A stretch of 64,000 nucleotides of DNA from Roseivirga misakiensis (GCF_001747105.1 NZ_MDGQ01000003.1:372001-436000), one strand, 5' to 3'; positions 1-9,149 are shown, counted from the stretch's first letter. Notes: generated by a model not told the origin, from the sequence alone. Translations and numbers: made by a program.

Positions 1-1
1 C

Positions 2-115
2 GATTACCAAACAGCGCTTGATAGAATCGAGATTATCCGCGATAATACCCGTAGAAAAGAAGATTTGAACAAAAAAGCACGTGCCTTAAGAAAGGTTATT
101 CGGAAGAAAAGGTAA
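2..115 (+). CDS. C-terminal fragment of an unknown protein (5' end outside window)
   Basis: An open frame enters from the left edge in frame 2 and ends at a TAA at 113-115, giving 37 residues that start DYQTALDRIE and finish in a very basic tail (RKVIRKKR). The stretch is charged, rich in Lys, Arg, Asp and Glu, and looks helical, without membrane character. No domain can be named from so short a piece. The 93 bp that follow carry a Bacteroidota-type promoter, so the gene probably ends its own transcription unit. It could be spurious, but a continuous frame with a basic C-terminus is typical of a real gene end. Confidence 0.5.
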   Translation, partial: DYQTALDRIEIIRDNTRRKEDLNKKARALRKVIRKKR

Positions 116-164
116 TTATTGACCATTATTCTACCCCTCAACTTAGAACTTTCTTCGATATTAC

Positions 165-172
165 TACCTTTG
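165..172 (+). promoter_or_regulatory. Bacteroidota -7 promoter element upstream of the lrp-like gene
   Basis: TACCTTTG matches the Bacteroidota sigma-ABfr -7 consensus TAnnTTTG exactly and lies 36 bp before the TTG start at 209. No clear TTTG -33 box is visible at about 19 bp upstream, so the call rests on the -7 element and its position. Confidence 0.5.
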
Positions 173-208
173 TACAGAATTATATTTCGTATCTAAACAA
201 ATCAGGTC

Positions 209-679
209 TTGAATTTAAAATTGGATAAAATCGATCGTAAGATTTTGGATATTCTTCAATCTAATGCCAAAATCACAAATGCTCAATTGTCAAAAGAGAT
301 AGGTCTATCTCCTGCACCTACTTTAGAGCGTGTTAAAAAGCTAGAAAACTCCGGTATTATTAAAAGCTATCATGCCAAGTTAGATACCGACAAGATCGGC
401 ATGGGGGTCAGTACTTTTGTGTACGCTACACTCAAAGGCCACAACAAGCAAAACATCGAGATTTTTATAGACGAAATCAGTAAAATCGACGAGGTCATCG
501 AATGTCATCACGTCACAGGTTCTGGCGATTTCGTTTTAAAAGTCATAGCGCAAGACATCTCTTCTTATCAGAAACTGATGCTTGAAAAAGTAAGTGACAT
601 TAACGTGGTGGACAACTTACAATCAATGGTTATCCTTTCTACCTTTAAGGACAGTAAAGTGCTGCCAATACCGGAATAG
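209..679 (+). CDS. Lrp/AsnC family transcriptional regulator
   Basis: A 156-residue protein of normal Lrp/AsnC length. An N-terminal winged helix-turn-helix (about residues 6-60; DRKILDILQSNAKITNAQLS, then SPAPTLERVKKLE as recognition helix) is followed by the RAM/AsnC ligand-binding fold (about 66-150). Family members bind amino acids or small effectors as dimers to octamers and control metabolic genes. The start is a TTG at 209; another in-frame TTG at 221 would give the more typical opening LDKIDRKIL, and neither has a good Shine-Dalgarno. The next gene starts 3 bp after the stop, so the two are probably co-transcribed. The effector cannot be inferred. Confidence 0.9.
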   Translation: MNLKLDKIDRKILDILQSNAKITNAQLSKEIGLSPAPTLERVKKLENSGIIKSYHAKLDTDKIGMGVSTFVYATLKGHNKQNIEIFIDEISKIDEVIECHHVTGSGDFVLKVIAQDISSYQKLMLEKVSDINVVDNLQSMVILSTFKDSKVLPIPE

Positions 680-682
680 TCA

Positions 683-1183
683 ATGCAACAAGAGAAAAAG
701 CGAATCCTTGAACATTCCCAGATTTTGCAAATCATCCGGAGAATGGCTTATGAGATTTATGAGCAAAACCATAATACTCAGGAGCTTTTTCTAGCGGGAA
801 TAGATAGCAATGGAGAGAAAATTTCAGTTTTACTCAAAGAGGAAATTGAAAAGATTTCGGATATTCGTGTTTCCCTCATACGAATAGACATAGATAAGTC
901 TGCCAAAAGCCAACCTCAAGTTAGTTTTTCTGCCCAGCCTGAAGTGACCGATTTCACTTTAATTGTTGTTGATGATGTTCTGAATTCAGGAGGAACAATG
1001 ATTTATGCATTGGATCCTTTCTTGAAAATGAATGTGTCCAAAATCCAAACCGCTGTCCTGGTAAACAGAAGTCATAAAAGATTTCCGATTGCTGTGGATT
1101 ATAAAGGGTTTGAGTTAGGAACCACCATTCAGGAACACATTGATGTACAATTGAATGATGAATATTCGGCCTTTTTGTACTAA
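683..1183 (+). CDS. PyrR-like phosphoribosyltransferase domain protein
   Basis: A 166-residue type I phosphoribosyltransferase. The PRPP-binding loop is plain at residues 94-106 (LIVVDDVLNSGGT). The part after it (LVNRSHKRFPIAVDYKGFELGTT) resembles PyrR, the uracil phosphoribosyltransferase and pyr-operon regulator. It lies 3 bp behind the Lrp-like gene in a likely two-gene unit, with no pyrimidine genes nearby. The regulatory RNA-binding role of true PyrR is therefore unproven; a nucleobase-salvage or orphan PRTase is equally possible. No signal peptide or membrane segment is seen. Confidence 0.8.
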   Translation: MQQEKKRILEHSQILQIIRRMAYEIYEQNHNTQELFLAGIDSNGEKISVLLKEEIEKISDIRVSLIRIDIDKSAKSQPQVSFSAQPEVTDFTLIVVDDVLNSGGTMIYALDPFLKMNVSKIQTAVLVNRSHKRFPIAVDYKGFELGTTIQEHIDVQLNDEYSAFLY

Positions 1184-1213
1184 TTTTTAGAACCAACTTT
1201 AAACTTACTAATT

Positions 1214-2032
1214 ATGGAAACTTTAGAAGGGTTATGGGATAAGTATTCCGAAACCGTGATTAACACAGGCTTGAATATCGTAGTCTCAATTTTGATTTTA
1301 ATTGTAGGACTCTGGGTAATCAAGTGGATTGTAAACAAACTCGTTAGTGTTTTAAGAAAAAGAGGCATTGACGAAACCTTAATACCAACCTTAAGAGGTT
1401 TTACCAAAGGCATGCTGACCATCATGCTCTTAATCTTTGTCGTTGGCAGAATGGGCGCAGATACCAGTGCTTTTGTAGCAGTTCTGGGAGCCTTGGGTCT
1501 TGCTGTTGGGTTTGCACTACAAGGCAGTTTGGCCAACTTTGCAGGTGGTATCTTAATTCTGGTATTAAAACCGTTCAAAAACGGTGATGTCATCAACGTC
1601 AATGGAGAAACAGGATCAGTACAGGCCATTTCGATCGTTACTACGACTTTAAAAACACCCGATAATAGAGTAATCTACATGGCCAATGGAGCTGTTGCAG
1701 GTGCAACCATCACTAACATTACACAAGAACCTACCAGACGATGGGACTTTGTATGTGGTATCGGCTATGACGATGACTTTGATAAAGCGAAAGAGATCAT
1801 TCAAGGCTTAATTGCTGCAGACGATAGATTTCACAAAGACCCTGCTCCTTTTGTAAGAGTAGGCAATCTAGGAGATAGTAGTGTTGATATCACCATTAGA
1901 GCATGGGTTGATACTTCAGAATACTGGAATGTGCACTTCGATATGATTGAAAACATCAAGAAGGAAATGGACAAAGCTGGAATTTCTATTCCTTATCCAC
2001 AGAGAGATATTCACGTTTACAACGAGAAATAG
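1214..2032 (+). CDS. Small-conductance mechanosensitive ion channel, MscS family
   Basis: This 272-residue inner-membrane channel has the size of E. coli MscS. Three transmembrane helices are visible (about residues 18-42, 64-82 and 85-115). The last is the Gly/Ala-rich pore helix (VLGALGLAVGFALQGSLANF), followed by the beta-domain signature FKNGDVINVNGETG and the alpha/beta C-terminal vestibule ending IPYPQRDIHV. MscS heptamers open under membrane tension to release solutes on hypo-osmotic shock. The gene starts 30 bp after the PRTase gene and is closed by a strong terminator, so it could be the last member of the lrp-PRTase unit. Confidence 0.95.
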   Translation: METLEGLWDKYSETVINTGLNIVVSILILIVGLWVIKWIVNKLVSVLRKRGIDETLIPTLRGFTKGMLTIMLLIFVVGRMGADTSAFVAVLGALGLAVGFALQGSLANFAGGILILVLKPFKNGDVINVNGETGSVQAISIVTTTLKTPDNRVIYMANGAVAGATITNITQEPTRRWDFVCGIGYDDDFDKAKEIIQGLIAADDRFHKDPAPFVRVGNLGDSSVDITIRAWVDTSEYWNVHFDMIENIKKEMDKAGISIPYPQRDIHVYNEK

Positions 2033-2049
2033 ATTTTTAGATCATTGAA

Positions 2050-2083
2050 AAAAGGGAACGAATAAACTTCGTTCCCTTTTTTT
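2050..2083 (+). terminator. Rho-independent terminator after the mscS-like gene
   Basis: A 13-bp stem (AAAGGGAACGAA pairing with TTCGTTCCCTTT) with a 5-nt loop TAAAC is followed by a run of T residues. It starts 18 bp after the stop codon. Confidence 0.9.
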
Positions 2084-2138
2084 GTCCCTTTCTAGGTAGA
2101 CTCAAATATGTATATTTACGCACCAAATTTTTTAAGGC

Positions 2139-2957
2139 ATGTCTATTCACAAGTCTGATATCAAGAAAGTAACAACACACCAACTACAAACAATGAAGGA
2201 TCGTGGAGAGAAAATCTCCATGCTTACCGCCTATGATTACTCCATGGCGCAATTAATAGATGGTGCTGGAGTAGATATTATTTTAGTTGGTGATTCTGCC
2301 TCTAATGTAATGGCAGGTCATGAAACGACACTTCCGATTACACTAGATCAAATGATCTATCACGCGAGTTCAGTTATTCGAGCTGTATCTCGAGCTTTTG
2401 TAGTTGTAGATATACCTTTTGGCTCTTATCAAGGAAATTCGTCGGAAGCTCTGAGATCGGCTATACGAATTATGAAAGAGTCTGGAGCCCATTCTGTAAA
2501 AATGGAAGGCGGCGCAGAAATCAAAGAATCGGTAATTCGAGTACTCAGTGCTGGCGTACCTGTTATGGGGCATTTAGGGCTTACACCTCAGTCGATTTAT
2601 AAATTTGGTACTTATGCAGTAAGGGCAAAAGAGAAAGAGGAGGCTGACAAACTCATCGCCGACGCTAAACTTCTCGAGGAATGTGGCTGCTATGCGATAG
2701 TACTAGAAAAAATACCTGCAGATTTAGCCAAACGAGTTTCGGAAGAGGTAAATATTCCTACAATTGGCATTGGAGCTGGACCACATACAGATGGCCAAGT
2801 ACTTGTGATGCACGATATGCTTGGCATTACTAAAGAATTCAAACCAAGGTTTTTAAGACAATACGCCGATGTTGGCAGTATGATTACCGAAGCCGTAGGC
2901 AACTACGTAAAAGACGTGAAGTCAAAAGACTTTCCTAACGAAAAAGAGAGCTACTAA
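2139..2957 (+). CDS. panB: 3-methyl-2-oxobutanoate hydroxymethyltransferase
   Basis: PanB transfers a hydroxymethyl group from 5,10-methylene-THF to 2-oxoisovalerate, giving ketopantoate, the first committed step of pantothenate and CoA synthesis. The 272-residue (beta/alpha)8 protein shows the family motifs in order: [10 protein letters not shown], the metal-binding VGDS and [26 protein letters not shown], the catalytic Glu in IVLEKIP, and [15 protein letters not shown]. Length is as usual. No other pan gene lies nearby, so the gene is isolated between the terminator at 2050 and icd. A TATATTTA element at about 2111 could be a degenerate -7 box. Confidence 0.97.
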   Translation: MSIHKSDIKKVTTHQLQTMKDRGEKISMLTAYDYSMAQLIDGAGVDIILVGDSASNVMAGHETTLPITLDQMIYHASSVIRAVSRAFVVVDIPFGSYQGNSSEALRSAIRIMKESGAHSVKMEGGAEIKESVIRVLSAGVPVMGHLGLTPQSIYKFGTYAVRAKEKEEADKLIADAKLLEECGCYAIVLEKIPADLAKRVSEEVNIPTIGIGAGPHTDGQVLVMHDMLGITKEFKPRFLRQYADVGSMITEAVGNYVKDVKSKDFPNEKESY

Positions 2958-3068
2958 GGCTAGTATCAAACGTTTTCATGCCAAAACATAAAAGCGGATA
3001 CATTGATACACTCGTAAAGTGTTACATTGCACATCGCAAAACAGAATAATACTATTTCATAAATATAT

Positions 3069-4295
3069 ATGAGCGAACAAAAAATAACCATCAACAACGG
3101 TGTACTGAACGTACCCGATAATCCAACCATTCCTTTCATTGAAGGTGACGGAATTGGTGTGGACATTTGGCCAGCTGCACAACACGTATTCGACAACGCT
3201 GTCGAAAAAGCTTACGGAGACAAAAAATCAATTAATTGGAAAGAAGTACTAGCTGGAGAAAAAGCATTTAATGCTACAGGCGAGTGGATGCCCTCGGAAA
3301 CTCTCGATGCATTTAGATCATACTTAGTGGGTATCAAAGGCCCTCTAACCACACCAGTTGGTGGCGGCATTAGGTCATTGAACGTGGCATTACGCCAAGA
3401 ACTTGACTTATATGCTTGTGTTAGACCTGTAAGATGGTTCAAAGGCACACCTTCTCCAGTAAAACAACCTGGTCTTTGTGACATGGTTATTTTCAGAGAA
3501 AATACAGAAGATATTTATGCTGGAATCGAGTTTGAAGAAGGCACAGAAGATTGCGAAAAGTTTGGTAAGCTTCTGGCCGAAAACTTCCCTGACAGATATG
3601 CCAAAGTCAGATTTCCTGGAAGTGCTGGTTACGGAATCAAACCTGTTTCTGAAGAAGGAACACATCGCTTGGTGAAGAGCGCCATCGATTACGCATTCGA
3701 CCAAAAAAGAGATTCAGTAACCCTTGTTCACAAGGGCAACATTATGAAATTCACAGAAGGCGCCTTTAAAGCATGGGGTTATGAGCTTTCTAAGAACGAA
3801 TATGGTGCTAAAGATTATGAAGGTGGACCTTGGCAAATCATTGAGAAAGATGGTCACCAAGTGATTATTAAGGACGTAATAGCAGATGCATTCTTGCAAC
3901 AGATATTACTAAGGCCAGCGGAATATTCTGTAATAGCAACGCTAAACCTAAATGGAGACTACGTATCTGATGCCCTAGCAGCCATAGTAGGAGGAATTGG
4001 TATTGCGCCAGGGGCGAATATTAATTACATCACAGGTAATGCCATTTTTGAAGCTACTCACGGTACTGCACCAAAATACGCAGGACAGGATAAAGTAAAC
4101 CCGGGCTCGGTAATTTTATCGGGTGCGATGATGCTAGAATATATGGGTTGGCAAGAAGCGGCAAATCTAATTTATCAAGGATTGGAAGCAGCAATAGCCT
4201 CTAAACGCGTCACCTACGACTTCGAAAGACTCATGGAAGGAGCAACTCTACTCAAGTGCTCAGAGTTTGGAGAAGAAATTGTGAAAAATATGTAA
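3069..4295 (+). CDS. icd: NADP-dependent isocitrate dehydrogenase
   Basis: Isocitrate dehydrogenase oxidatively decarboxylates isocitrate to 2-oxoglutarate in the TCA cycle. The 408-residue protein is the bacterial homodimeric type. Residues matching the E. coli substrate site are visible: S103, N105, R109, R119, R143 and Y150 (the S113/N115/R119/R129/R153/Y160 set). The coenzyme loop [15 protein letters not shown] has the Lys-Tyr pair that selects NADP over NAD. The 111-bp upstream gap holds a short inverted repeat (ACACT-N5-AGTGT, 3008-3022) and a TACATTGC element at 3023. A strong terminator follows, so the gene is monocistronic. Confidence 0.97.
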   Translation: MSEQKITINNGVLNVPDNPTIPFIEGDGIGVDIWPAAQHVFDNAVEKAYGDKKSINWKEVLAGEKAFNATGEWMPSETLDAFRSYLVGIKGPLTTPVGGGIRSLNVALRQELDLYACVRPVRWFKGTPSPVKQPGLCDMVIFRENTEDIYAGIEFEEGTEDCEKFGKLLAENFPDRYAKVRFPGSAGYGIKPVSEEGTHRLVKSAIDYAFDQKRDSVTLVHKGNIMKFTEGAFKAWGYELSKNEYGAKDYEGGPWQIIEKDGHQVIIKDVIADAFLQQILLRPAEYSVIATLNLNGDYVSDALAAIVGGIGIAPGANINYITGNAIFEATHGTAPKYAGQDKVNPGSVILSGAMMLEYMGWQEAANLIYQGLEAAIASKRVTYDFERLMEGATLLKCSEFGEEIVKNM

Positions 4296-4298
4296 ACA

Positions 4299-4320
4299 AA
4301 AAGCCCCGAAAGGGGCTTTT
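4299..4320 (+). terminator. Rho-independent terminator after icd
   Basis: AAAAGCCCC pairs with GGGGCTTTT across a GAAA tetraloop, 3 bp after the icd stop, ending in a T run. Confidence 0.93.
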
Positions 4321-4361
4321 GTATTATGGTGCCCTCTGTAGTGACAGATAGGGTTTATTCA

Positions 4362-4375
4362 CAGTTCAGGAACTG
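4362..4375. promoter_or_regulatory. Short perfect inverted repeat upstream of the LonN-nuoABCD unit
   Basis: CAGTTC-AG-GAACTG is a 14-bp perfect inverted repeat 42 bp upstream of the first gene of the LonN-nuoABCD unit. It may be an operator or a small hairpin; no binding protein can be assigned. Confidence 0.3.
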
Positions 4376-4416
4376 ACGCCAATCGATATTTACCGCTTGG
4401 CTAAGTAAATAAAATT

Positions 4417-5049
4417 ATGGCCAAGCGCTACCTTCCATTTTTCCCACTAAAACTTGTCGCATTTCCAGGCGAACAATTAAACCTGCACGTCTTCGAACCT
4501 CGCTACAAACAACTGATCAACGAGTGTGTAGATGAGGGAAAAACATTCGGAATTCCTGTCTTTGAAAAAGGGATGAAAGAATTTGGAGGGGAAATGGAAG
4601 TCACAGAAGTGGTAAAAACATATGCTACTGGGGAGATGGATATCTCTACTAGGTGTATTGGCACGATTCAAATCTTTTCTTTTGATGAAAAAGCGCCAGG
4701 CAAATTATACGCAGGTGGTAATGTAGAAAGCATAGAAAACTTTCAAGATGCCACTATTGATCAGTGGATGGAACTAAAGCATTTAGCCAAACAGTTGATC
4801 TCCATATTGAAAATGGATGATAAATTGGATATAGAACTGTTGTCTAGTTCGTTTGAATTAGCCCACAAATTAGGCTTATCTTTGGAGCAGGAATACGACA
4901 TGCTGCAAATGACCCGTGAATCTCAGAGACAGGCCTATATGATCAATCATTTAGAAAGAGCACTGCCTTTGATTCGTGAAATGGAAGGCGCTAAAAATCG
5001 CATCAAAATGAATGGTCATTTTCAGCATCACGATCCGCTGAACTTTTAA
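4417..5049 (+). CDS. Lon protease N-terminal (substrate-binding) domain protein
   Basis: A 210-residue stand-alone LON substrate-binding (PUA-like) domain protein. It opens with the family pattern YLPFFPLKLVAFPGEQLNLHVFEPRYKQLI and has neither the AAA+ module nor the Ser-Lys peptidase of true Lon, so it is not a protease. The second half (about residues 110-200) is helical. Such proteins are widespread and their function is unknown; a chaperone or adaptor role is assumed. The gene ends 2 bp before nuoA, so it appears to lead the first complex I transcript. It shares no motif with complex I subunits. Confidence 0.88.
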   Translation: MAKRYLPFFPLKLVAFPGEQLNLHVFEPRYKQLINECVDEGKTFGIPVFEKGMKEFGGEMEVTEVVKTYATGEMDISTRCIGTIQIFSFDEKAPGKLYAGGNVESIENFQDATIDQWMELKHLAKQLISILKMDDKLDIELLSSSFELAHKLGLSLEQEYDMLQMTRESQRQAYMINHLERALPLIREMEGAKNRIKMNGHFQHHDPLNF

Positions 5050-5051
5050 GA

Positions 5052-5519
5052 ATGATTCAAACCGACTTATCAGAATTCGGAACCTTACTTATATTTATCC
5101 TTGGCGCAATCGCTTTCGCCATAGTGGGTCTTACTGCCTCAAAATTACTCAGACCAAATAAGCCGAATTTTGAAAAGCTCACTACCTACGAATCAGGGGA
5201 AGATACCGTAGGAACAGCTTGGGGTCAATTCAGCATAAAGTTCTACATCGTTGCCTTAATCTTTCTCCTATTTGAAGTAGAGATCATTTACCTATTTCCA
5301 TGGGCAATTATTTTTGGTGATAAAGAGTTGATAGCATCTACAAATTGGAGTTGGGCTTGGTTTGCCATCGCAGAAATGTTCATCTTCATTTTTATATTGG
5401 CCTTGGGGCTGGCATATGCATGGCGAAAAGGATATTTGAATTGGGTAAAACCACAACAAATTCAAACGGATTATAAATCACCGATACCAGAAAGCGCGTA
5501 CAAAAAATATAAAGAATAG
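5052..5519 (+). CDS. nuoA: NADH-quinone oxidoreductase subunit A
   Basis: NuoA is a small membrane subunit next to the quinone site of complex I. The 155 residues carry three transmembrane helices (about 7-31, 60-88 and 97-125) and the conserved acidic loop LTTYESGEDTVGTAWGQFSIKFY. The membrane segment FLLFEVEIIYLFPWA is the family hallmark. The C-terminal tail (WVKPQQIQTDYKSPIPES) makes it longer than the usual 120-150 residues. It starts 2 bp after the LonN gene and is followed by nuoB after 3 bp. Confidence 0.96.
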   Translation: MIQTDLSEFGTLLIFILGAIAFAIVGLTASKLLRPNKPNFEKLTTYESGEDTVGTAWGQFSIKFYIVALIFLLFEVEIIYLFPWAIIFGDKELIASTNWSWAWFAIAEMFIFIFILALGLAYAWRKGYLNWVKPQQIQTDYKSPIPESAYKKYKE

Positions 5520-5522
5520 CAC

Positions 5523-6044
5523 TTGGGGCTTCTAGATCAAAAACTTGGCAAAGGTGGTATTATAATCACCAAGTTTGACGACCTGATTAATTGGGCCAGA
5601 CTCTCTTCTATGTGGCCAATGGCTTTTGGTACCGCATGCTGTGCCATAGAATTCATGAGTACTCAAGGCACGCCTTACGACCTTGATAGACTGGGCATTG
5701 TGCCAAGAGCAAGTCCTAGACAATCAGATGTGATGATAGTAGCTGGAACAGTTACTTTTAAAATGGCCGATCGTGTACGCCGACTTTACGAACAAATGGC
5801 AGAGCCGCGATATGTCATCTCCATGGGGTCTTGTTCAAACTGTGGTGGCCCATATTGGGAGCATGGTTATCATGTGGTAAAAGGAGTAGATAGAATTATA
5901 CCTGTAGATGTATATGTACCAGGTTGCCCTCCTCGTCCGGAAGCGTTAATTGGAGGACTTTTAAAGCTTCAAGAAAAAATCAAAGGCGAAAGTATAGTCG
6001 CACCAAAAGCGGTTGAGAAATTAATGGCTAAAGAAGCAGTATGA
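5523..6044 (+). CDS. nuoB: NADH-quinone oxidoreductase subunit B (N2 cluster subunit)
   Basis: NuoB holds the terminal [4Fe-4S] cluster N2 that passes electrons to quinone. All four ligands are present: the adjacent C39 and C40 (GTACCAIEF), C104 (GSCSNCGG) and C135 (VPGCPPRPE). Length (173 residues) is normal. The start is a TTG at 5523, 3 bp after the nuoA stop; the first residues [12 protein letters not shown] fit Bacteroidota NuoB. The last codons overlap nuoC by 4 bp, suggesting translational coupling. Confidence 0.97.
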   Translation: MGLLDQKLGKGGIIITKFDDLINWARLSSMWPMAFGTACCAIEFMSTQGTPYDLDRLGIVPRASPRQSDVMIVAGTVTFKMADRVRRLYEQMAEPRYVISMGSCSNCGGPYWEHGYHVVKGVDRIIPVDVYVPGCPPRPEALIGGLLKLQEKIKGESIVAPKAVEKLMAKEAV

Positions 6045-6526
6045 CTTTCGATGAGATCATATCGATCCTTAAACGGGATTTAGGCGAAGAAATAATCGTT
6101 GCTACCGACGAAAATGCATCACCAAGATGTATTGAGATTAAAGCGGATAACCTTGTCAAATGCATGGAATATCTGCACCGCACAGAGGGTCTATACTTTG
6201 ATTCACTGTCCTGCATCACAGGTCTAGACAATGGTCCTGAAACTAATACGATGGAGGTCATTTATAATCTATATGCTATTCCATATGATCACCACCTTAT
6301 GGTGAAAGTCTCGCTGAATCGAAATGATCCGAAAATCGACTCTTTAACTTCTATCTGGAAAACAGCCAATTGGCAAGAAAGGGAGGTATATGACTTGTTT
6401 GGGATTTACTTTAACAACCACCCCGATTTAAGAAGAATTTTGCTCCCCGAAGATTGGGATGGACATCCTTTAAGAAAGGACTACGAACATCAAACATATT
6501 ATCGCGGTATTAAAGTTGAATATTAG
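6041..6526 (+). CDS. nuoC: NADH-quinone oxidoreductase subunit C (30 kDa)
   Basis: NuoC is the 30-kDa peripheral-arm subunit that clamps NuoD and NuoB. The 161-residue protein contains the family signature [20 protein letters not shown] followed by [14 protein letters not shown]. It is a separate gene, not the NuoCD fusion of Bacteroides and enterobacteria. Its ATG overlaps nuoB by 4 bp and its TAG shares one base with the nuoD GTG start, so translation of B, C and D is probably coupled. Confidence 0.96.
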   Translation: MTFDEIISILKRDLGEEIIVATDENASPRCIEIKADNLVKCMEYLHRTEGLYFDSLSCITGLDNGPETNTMEVIYNLYAIPYDHHLMVKVSLNRNDPKIDSLTSIWKTANWQEREVYDLFGIYFNNHPDLRRILLPEDWDGHPLRKDYEHQTYYRGIKVEY

Positions 6527-7743
6527 TGGCAAACGAAGTTCAATACATATTCGACAATGAAAACCTGAGAAAATCAGCACCTCAGAAATTCAAATCCGAA
6601 GATTTGAAAAGTGAGGAAATGATTGTGAATATCGGACCTCAACACCCTTCTACCCATGGTGTACTGCGCTTGGAAGTTATTACGAATGGCGAAGAAATAG
6701 TAGATGTAGCACCACATCTCGGTTATCTGCACAGGTGTTTCGAGAAACACGCTGAAAACCTGCCTTACAATCAAATTCTGCCATTCGTCGATCGGATGGA
6801 CTACATAGCGGCCATGAATTCAGAGCATGCTTTTGTGATGGGCGTAGAACGAATGCTCGGCATAGAAGGCCAAATCGACAAAAGAGTAGAATACATACGC
6901 GTAGTAGTCGCAGAGCTGAATCGAATGGCCTCGCATTTTATTGCGCTGGGAACTTATGCCATGGATATTGGTGCCATTACACCGTTTCCTTGGATGCTTC
7001 GCGACAGAGAACACATTCTGCGACTGCTAGAATGGGTTTCGGGAGCACGAATGCTTTACAATTACATCTGGGTAGGCGGACTCTTTTACGACTTACCGGT
7101 TGGGTTTGAAGAAAGATGTTTGGAGTTTATAAAATACATTAAGCCTAAACTGATAGAGTTCGAACAAGTCGTCCTTCAAAACAAGATTTTTATTGATAGA
7201 ACGGCCAATGTTGGTGTTTTACCCGCTGACTTAGCTATCAATTATGGTATTACCGGACCTATGCTCAGGGCTTCGGGGCTCAAATATGATTTAAGAAAAG
7301 TAGACGCTTATTCGGTTTACCCGGAAATCGATTTTGATGTACCCGTTGGCAAGGGAGAAATGGGGAGCCTCGGTGATTGTTGGGATAGAACAGATGTACG
7401 GATGAAAGAGTGTTATGAATCCGTCAAAATCATAGAACAGGCGATCCAAAAACTGACTGGGGATCACAAAAGAACGAGAGACTTCGACCCAAGAGCAGCC
7501 GTTCCGAAAAAAATACGACCAAAAGCGCAAGATTTTTATGTGCGCGCAGAAAATCCCAAAGGCGAAACAGGATTCTTTTTTAGAGCTGACGGAAGATCAG
7601 ATATACCATTTAGATGCAAAGCTCGTGGAGCAAGTTTTGTGAACCTATCCATTCTTGGAGAACTAGCAAAAGGTGGCTTAATCGCAGATTTGATCGCGAT
7701 TCTTGGATCAATTGATATTGTCCTCGGAGAAGTTGATCGCTAG
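6526..7743 (+). CDS. nuoD: NADH-quinone oxidoreductase subunit D (49 kDa)
   Basis: NuoD forms most of the quinone-binding cavity with NuoB. Family motifs are clear: [26 protein letters not shown], and the C-terminal [16 protein letters not shown] and GEVDR. The 405 residues are a normal length. The start is GTG at 6526, overlapping the nuoC stop by one base. In most operons nuoE follows; here the next gene is convergent and starts 10 bp away, ending the first nuo cluster. No terminator hairpin separates the two genes. Confidence 0.97.
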   Translation: MANEVQYIFDNENLRKSAPQKFKSEDLKSEEMIVNIGPQHPSTHGVLRLEVITNGEEIVDVAPHLGYLHRCFEKHAENLPYNQILPFVDRMDYIAAMNSEHAFVMGVERMLGIEGQIDKRVEYIRVVVAELNRMASHFIALGTYAMDIGAITPFPWMLRDREHILRLLEWVSGARMLYNYIWVGGLFYDLPVGFEERCLEFIKYIKPKLIEFEQVVLQNKIFIDRTANVGVLPADLAINYGITGPMLRASGLKYDLRKVDAYSVYPEIDFDVPVGKGEMGSLGDCWDRTDVRMKECYESVKIIEQAIQKLTGDHKRTRDFDPRAAVPKKIRPKAQDFYVRAENPKGETGFFFRADGRSDIPFRCKARGASFVNLSILGELAKGGLIADLIAILGSIDIVLGEVDR

Positions 7744-7753
7744 TTGGCTTTAG

Positions 7754-8491
7754 CTACAATAAAGCTTCTAGATTGGTTTCTCGAACGTAAGCCCTTTTAC
7801 CTCGCCATTTAATCTGATACCAGATATCTTGCTTATCGATAATCTCGATTTTATGACCTTGGCCAACAACTTCAATTAATTCGGCAGCGGCAGAGGGACC
7901 CGACATTACATATGCATTATCGCTAGTGACAATACCTTGGTCTTTTGGCCCAGTGAAATTCACAAAGAAAAAGGTAAGGCTTAACACAATCAACAGACCG
8001 ATCGCCAATCCGGGAGATCTTTCTTGATGCTTTTTAAGCTTTCTGAACATCATAGTTAAAATGAGCAAATTCAATGCGACTAGCACGGCTATGATCAGGA
8101 TATTGTAGTCCTGAATAGCCTTAACAAACTGCTGAAAATCATTTGTATCATAACCTTCCAGACCATTGACTTGTGCCAATGCATCCATCTTCTTTAAAGC
8201 TTCTTTGTCCGAAGTCAGTCTATAATAATCGTGTAAATAAATAAGTGCCCTACTCAAGTTACCTAAAGCCTCCTGGCTGTAGGCCATCTTTAAAAGCATG
8301 GCTGGAGTGGCGCGTTGAGCATCTTCATAAATGGACTCATATAATTCAAGAGATTGTGTGTATAAACGTTCCTTGAAAAGTGAATCTGCCTTGGCTAGAT
8401 TCGAAGTCACCTCTTGACTAAAAACACTTTGGATAGAAAAAATCAATCCGAGTAAGAATAGAAAAGTAATCCTAGAAAACCTCTTTTGCAT
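7754..8491 (-). CDS. BatE-like TPR and SH3-domain membrane protein
   Basis: The protein has a signal peptide or anchor (QKRFSRITFLFLLGLIFSIQSVFSQ), TPR-like repeats (about residues 30-110: ADSLFKERLYTQSLELYESI, LKMAYSQEALGNLSRALIYL), two membrane helices (about 133-150 and 164-181) separated by a basic loop, and a C-terminal bacterial SH3 domain (AYVMSGPSAAAELIEVVGQG, WYQIKWRGKRAYV). This is the architecture of BatE of the Bacteroides aerotolerance operon, but no batA-D, MoxR or VWA gene is adjacent. I chose the ATG at 8491, with GAGG about 11 nt upstream, over an in-frame GTG at 8509. It converges on nuoD. The function is inferred from architecture only. Confidence 0.8.
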   Translation of the reverse strand: MQKRFSRITFLFLLGLIFSIQSVFSQEVTSNLAKADSLFKERLYTQSLELYESIYEDAQRATPAMLLKMAYSQEALGNLSRALIYLHDYYRLTSDKEALKKMDALAQVNGLEGYDTNDFQQFVKAIQDYNILIIAVLVALNLLILTMMFRKLKKHQERSPGLAIGLLIVLSLTFFFVNFTGPKDQGIVTSDNAYVMSGPSAAAELIEVVGQGHKIEIIDKQDIWYQIKWRGKRAYVRETNLEALL

Positions 8492-8509
8492 ATTATATGA
8501 ATTCCTCAC

Positions 8510-8885
8510 TTACAATTGTGCTCCAAAATCCAGCGATCAGACTTTTAGAAGCACGAATATAGTTAGCACAATTTCTTCGCCCATACCTTTCACAACATTT
8601 AACAAGCCGATCGGATTATTTTCAGGTGAGTTCCTAAACTTCAGGCTTAAAAACAGTTAGGTCAACCCATTTAAGCAGCACCACAATCTTGGGAAATATT
8701 GGTACAATCGGCATAGGAAAGTGTGCTAGTAAAAAGACATGAATACCAGTTGTTTTCTCGATAAACGGTGACCAAAAGAAATTGTAAAATAAATTTATAT
8801 TCAGTGTTTGCATTTAATTTTGAACCTCTTACATTTGCAGTCCGAATTATGAGAGACACTCAAAATTCGGCCACAAAAACAGGAT
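8510..8885. other. Gene-free spacer before tRNA-Lys
   Basis: 376 bp lie between the start of the BatE-like gene and tRNA-Lys. The only structure I support is the tRNA promoter at its right end. A minus-strand open frame at 8671-8859 has no protein-like composition and runs across that promoter. Confidence 0.6.
8807..8837 (+). promoter_or_regulatory. Consensus Bacteroidota promoter of tRNA-Lys
   Basis: TTTG at 8807-8810 and TACATTTG at 8830-8837 are separated by 19 bp. This matches the Bacteroidota -33 (TTTG) and -7 (TAnnTTTG) consensus exactly, about 49 bp upstream of the mature tRNA 5' end. It is the best promoter match in the window. Confidence 0.85.
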
Positions 8886-8958
8886 GATCTGGTAGCTCAG
8901 CTGGTAGAGCATCTCCCTTTTAAGGAGAGGGTCCTGGGTTCGAACCCCAGCCAGATCA
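8886..8958 (+). tRNA. tRNA-Lys (anticodon TTT)
   Basis: A complete 73-nt cloverleaf. The acceptor stem is GATCTGG pairing with CCAGATC plus discriminator A. The D arm is GCTC/GAGC, the anticodon stem TCTCC/GGAGA has loop CTTTTAA with anticodon TTT at 8919-8921, the variable loop is 5 nt, and the T arm CTGGG/CCCAG has loop TTCGAAC. CCA is not encoded. The anticodon reads AAA and AAG, so it inserts lysine. Confidence 0.97.
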
Positions 8959-8965
8959 CACCGTT

Positions 8966-8994
8966 AAAGACTTCATTTTATGAAGTCTTTTTTT
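8966..8994 (+). terminator. Rho-independent terminator after tRNA-Lys
   Basis: AAAGACTTCA (8966-8975) pairs with TGAAGTCTTT (8981-8990) across loop TTTTA and continues into a T7 run, 7 bp after the tRNA. The tRNA is therefore transcribed alone. Confidence 0.92.
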
Positions 8995-9073
8995 GTTTTA
9001 ATCCACTCAATTTAAGCAGGCCTTAATAGCTGGACCATCGCGACGCTTTTTAGAAAAGGAGATCAAAAATTAT

Positions 9074-9081
9074 TACCTTTG
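9074..9081 (+). promoter_or_regulatory. -7 promoter element for the TlpA-like gene
   Basis: TACCTTTG is an exact TAnnTTTG match 69 bp before the ATG at 9150. The -33 region is T-rich but has no clear TTTG. Confidence 0.55.
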
Positions 9082-9149
9082 ACAAAATTGGGATCTCTAC
9101 TTTTTCGTTTTTCTGAAGCTTTTGATTGACCTTCTAATCTTATTTCTAC

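Noticed and set aside
594-794. Open frame spanning the lrp-phosphoribosyltransferase junction
   Set aside because: Overlaps two well-supported genes in another frame and has no recognisable features.
8671-8859. Minus-strand open frame near tRNA-Lys
   Set aside because: Composition is not protein-like and it runs over the consensus tRNA promoter.
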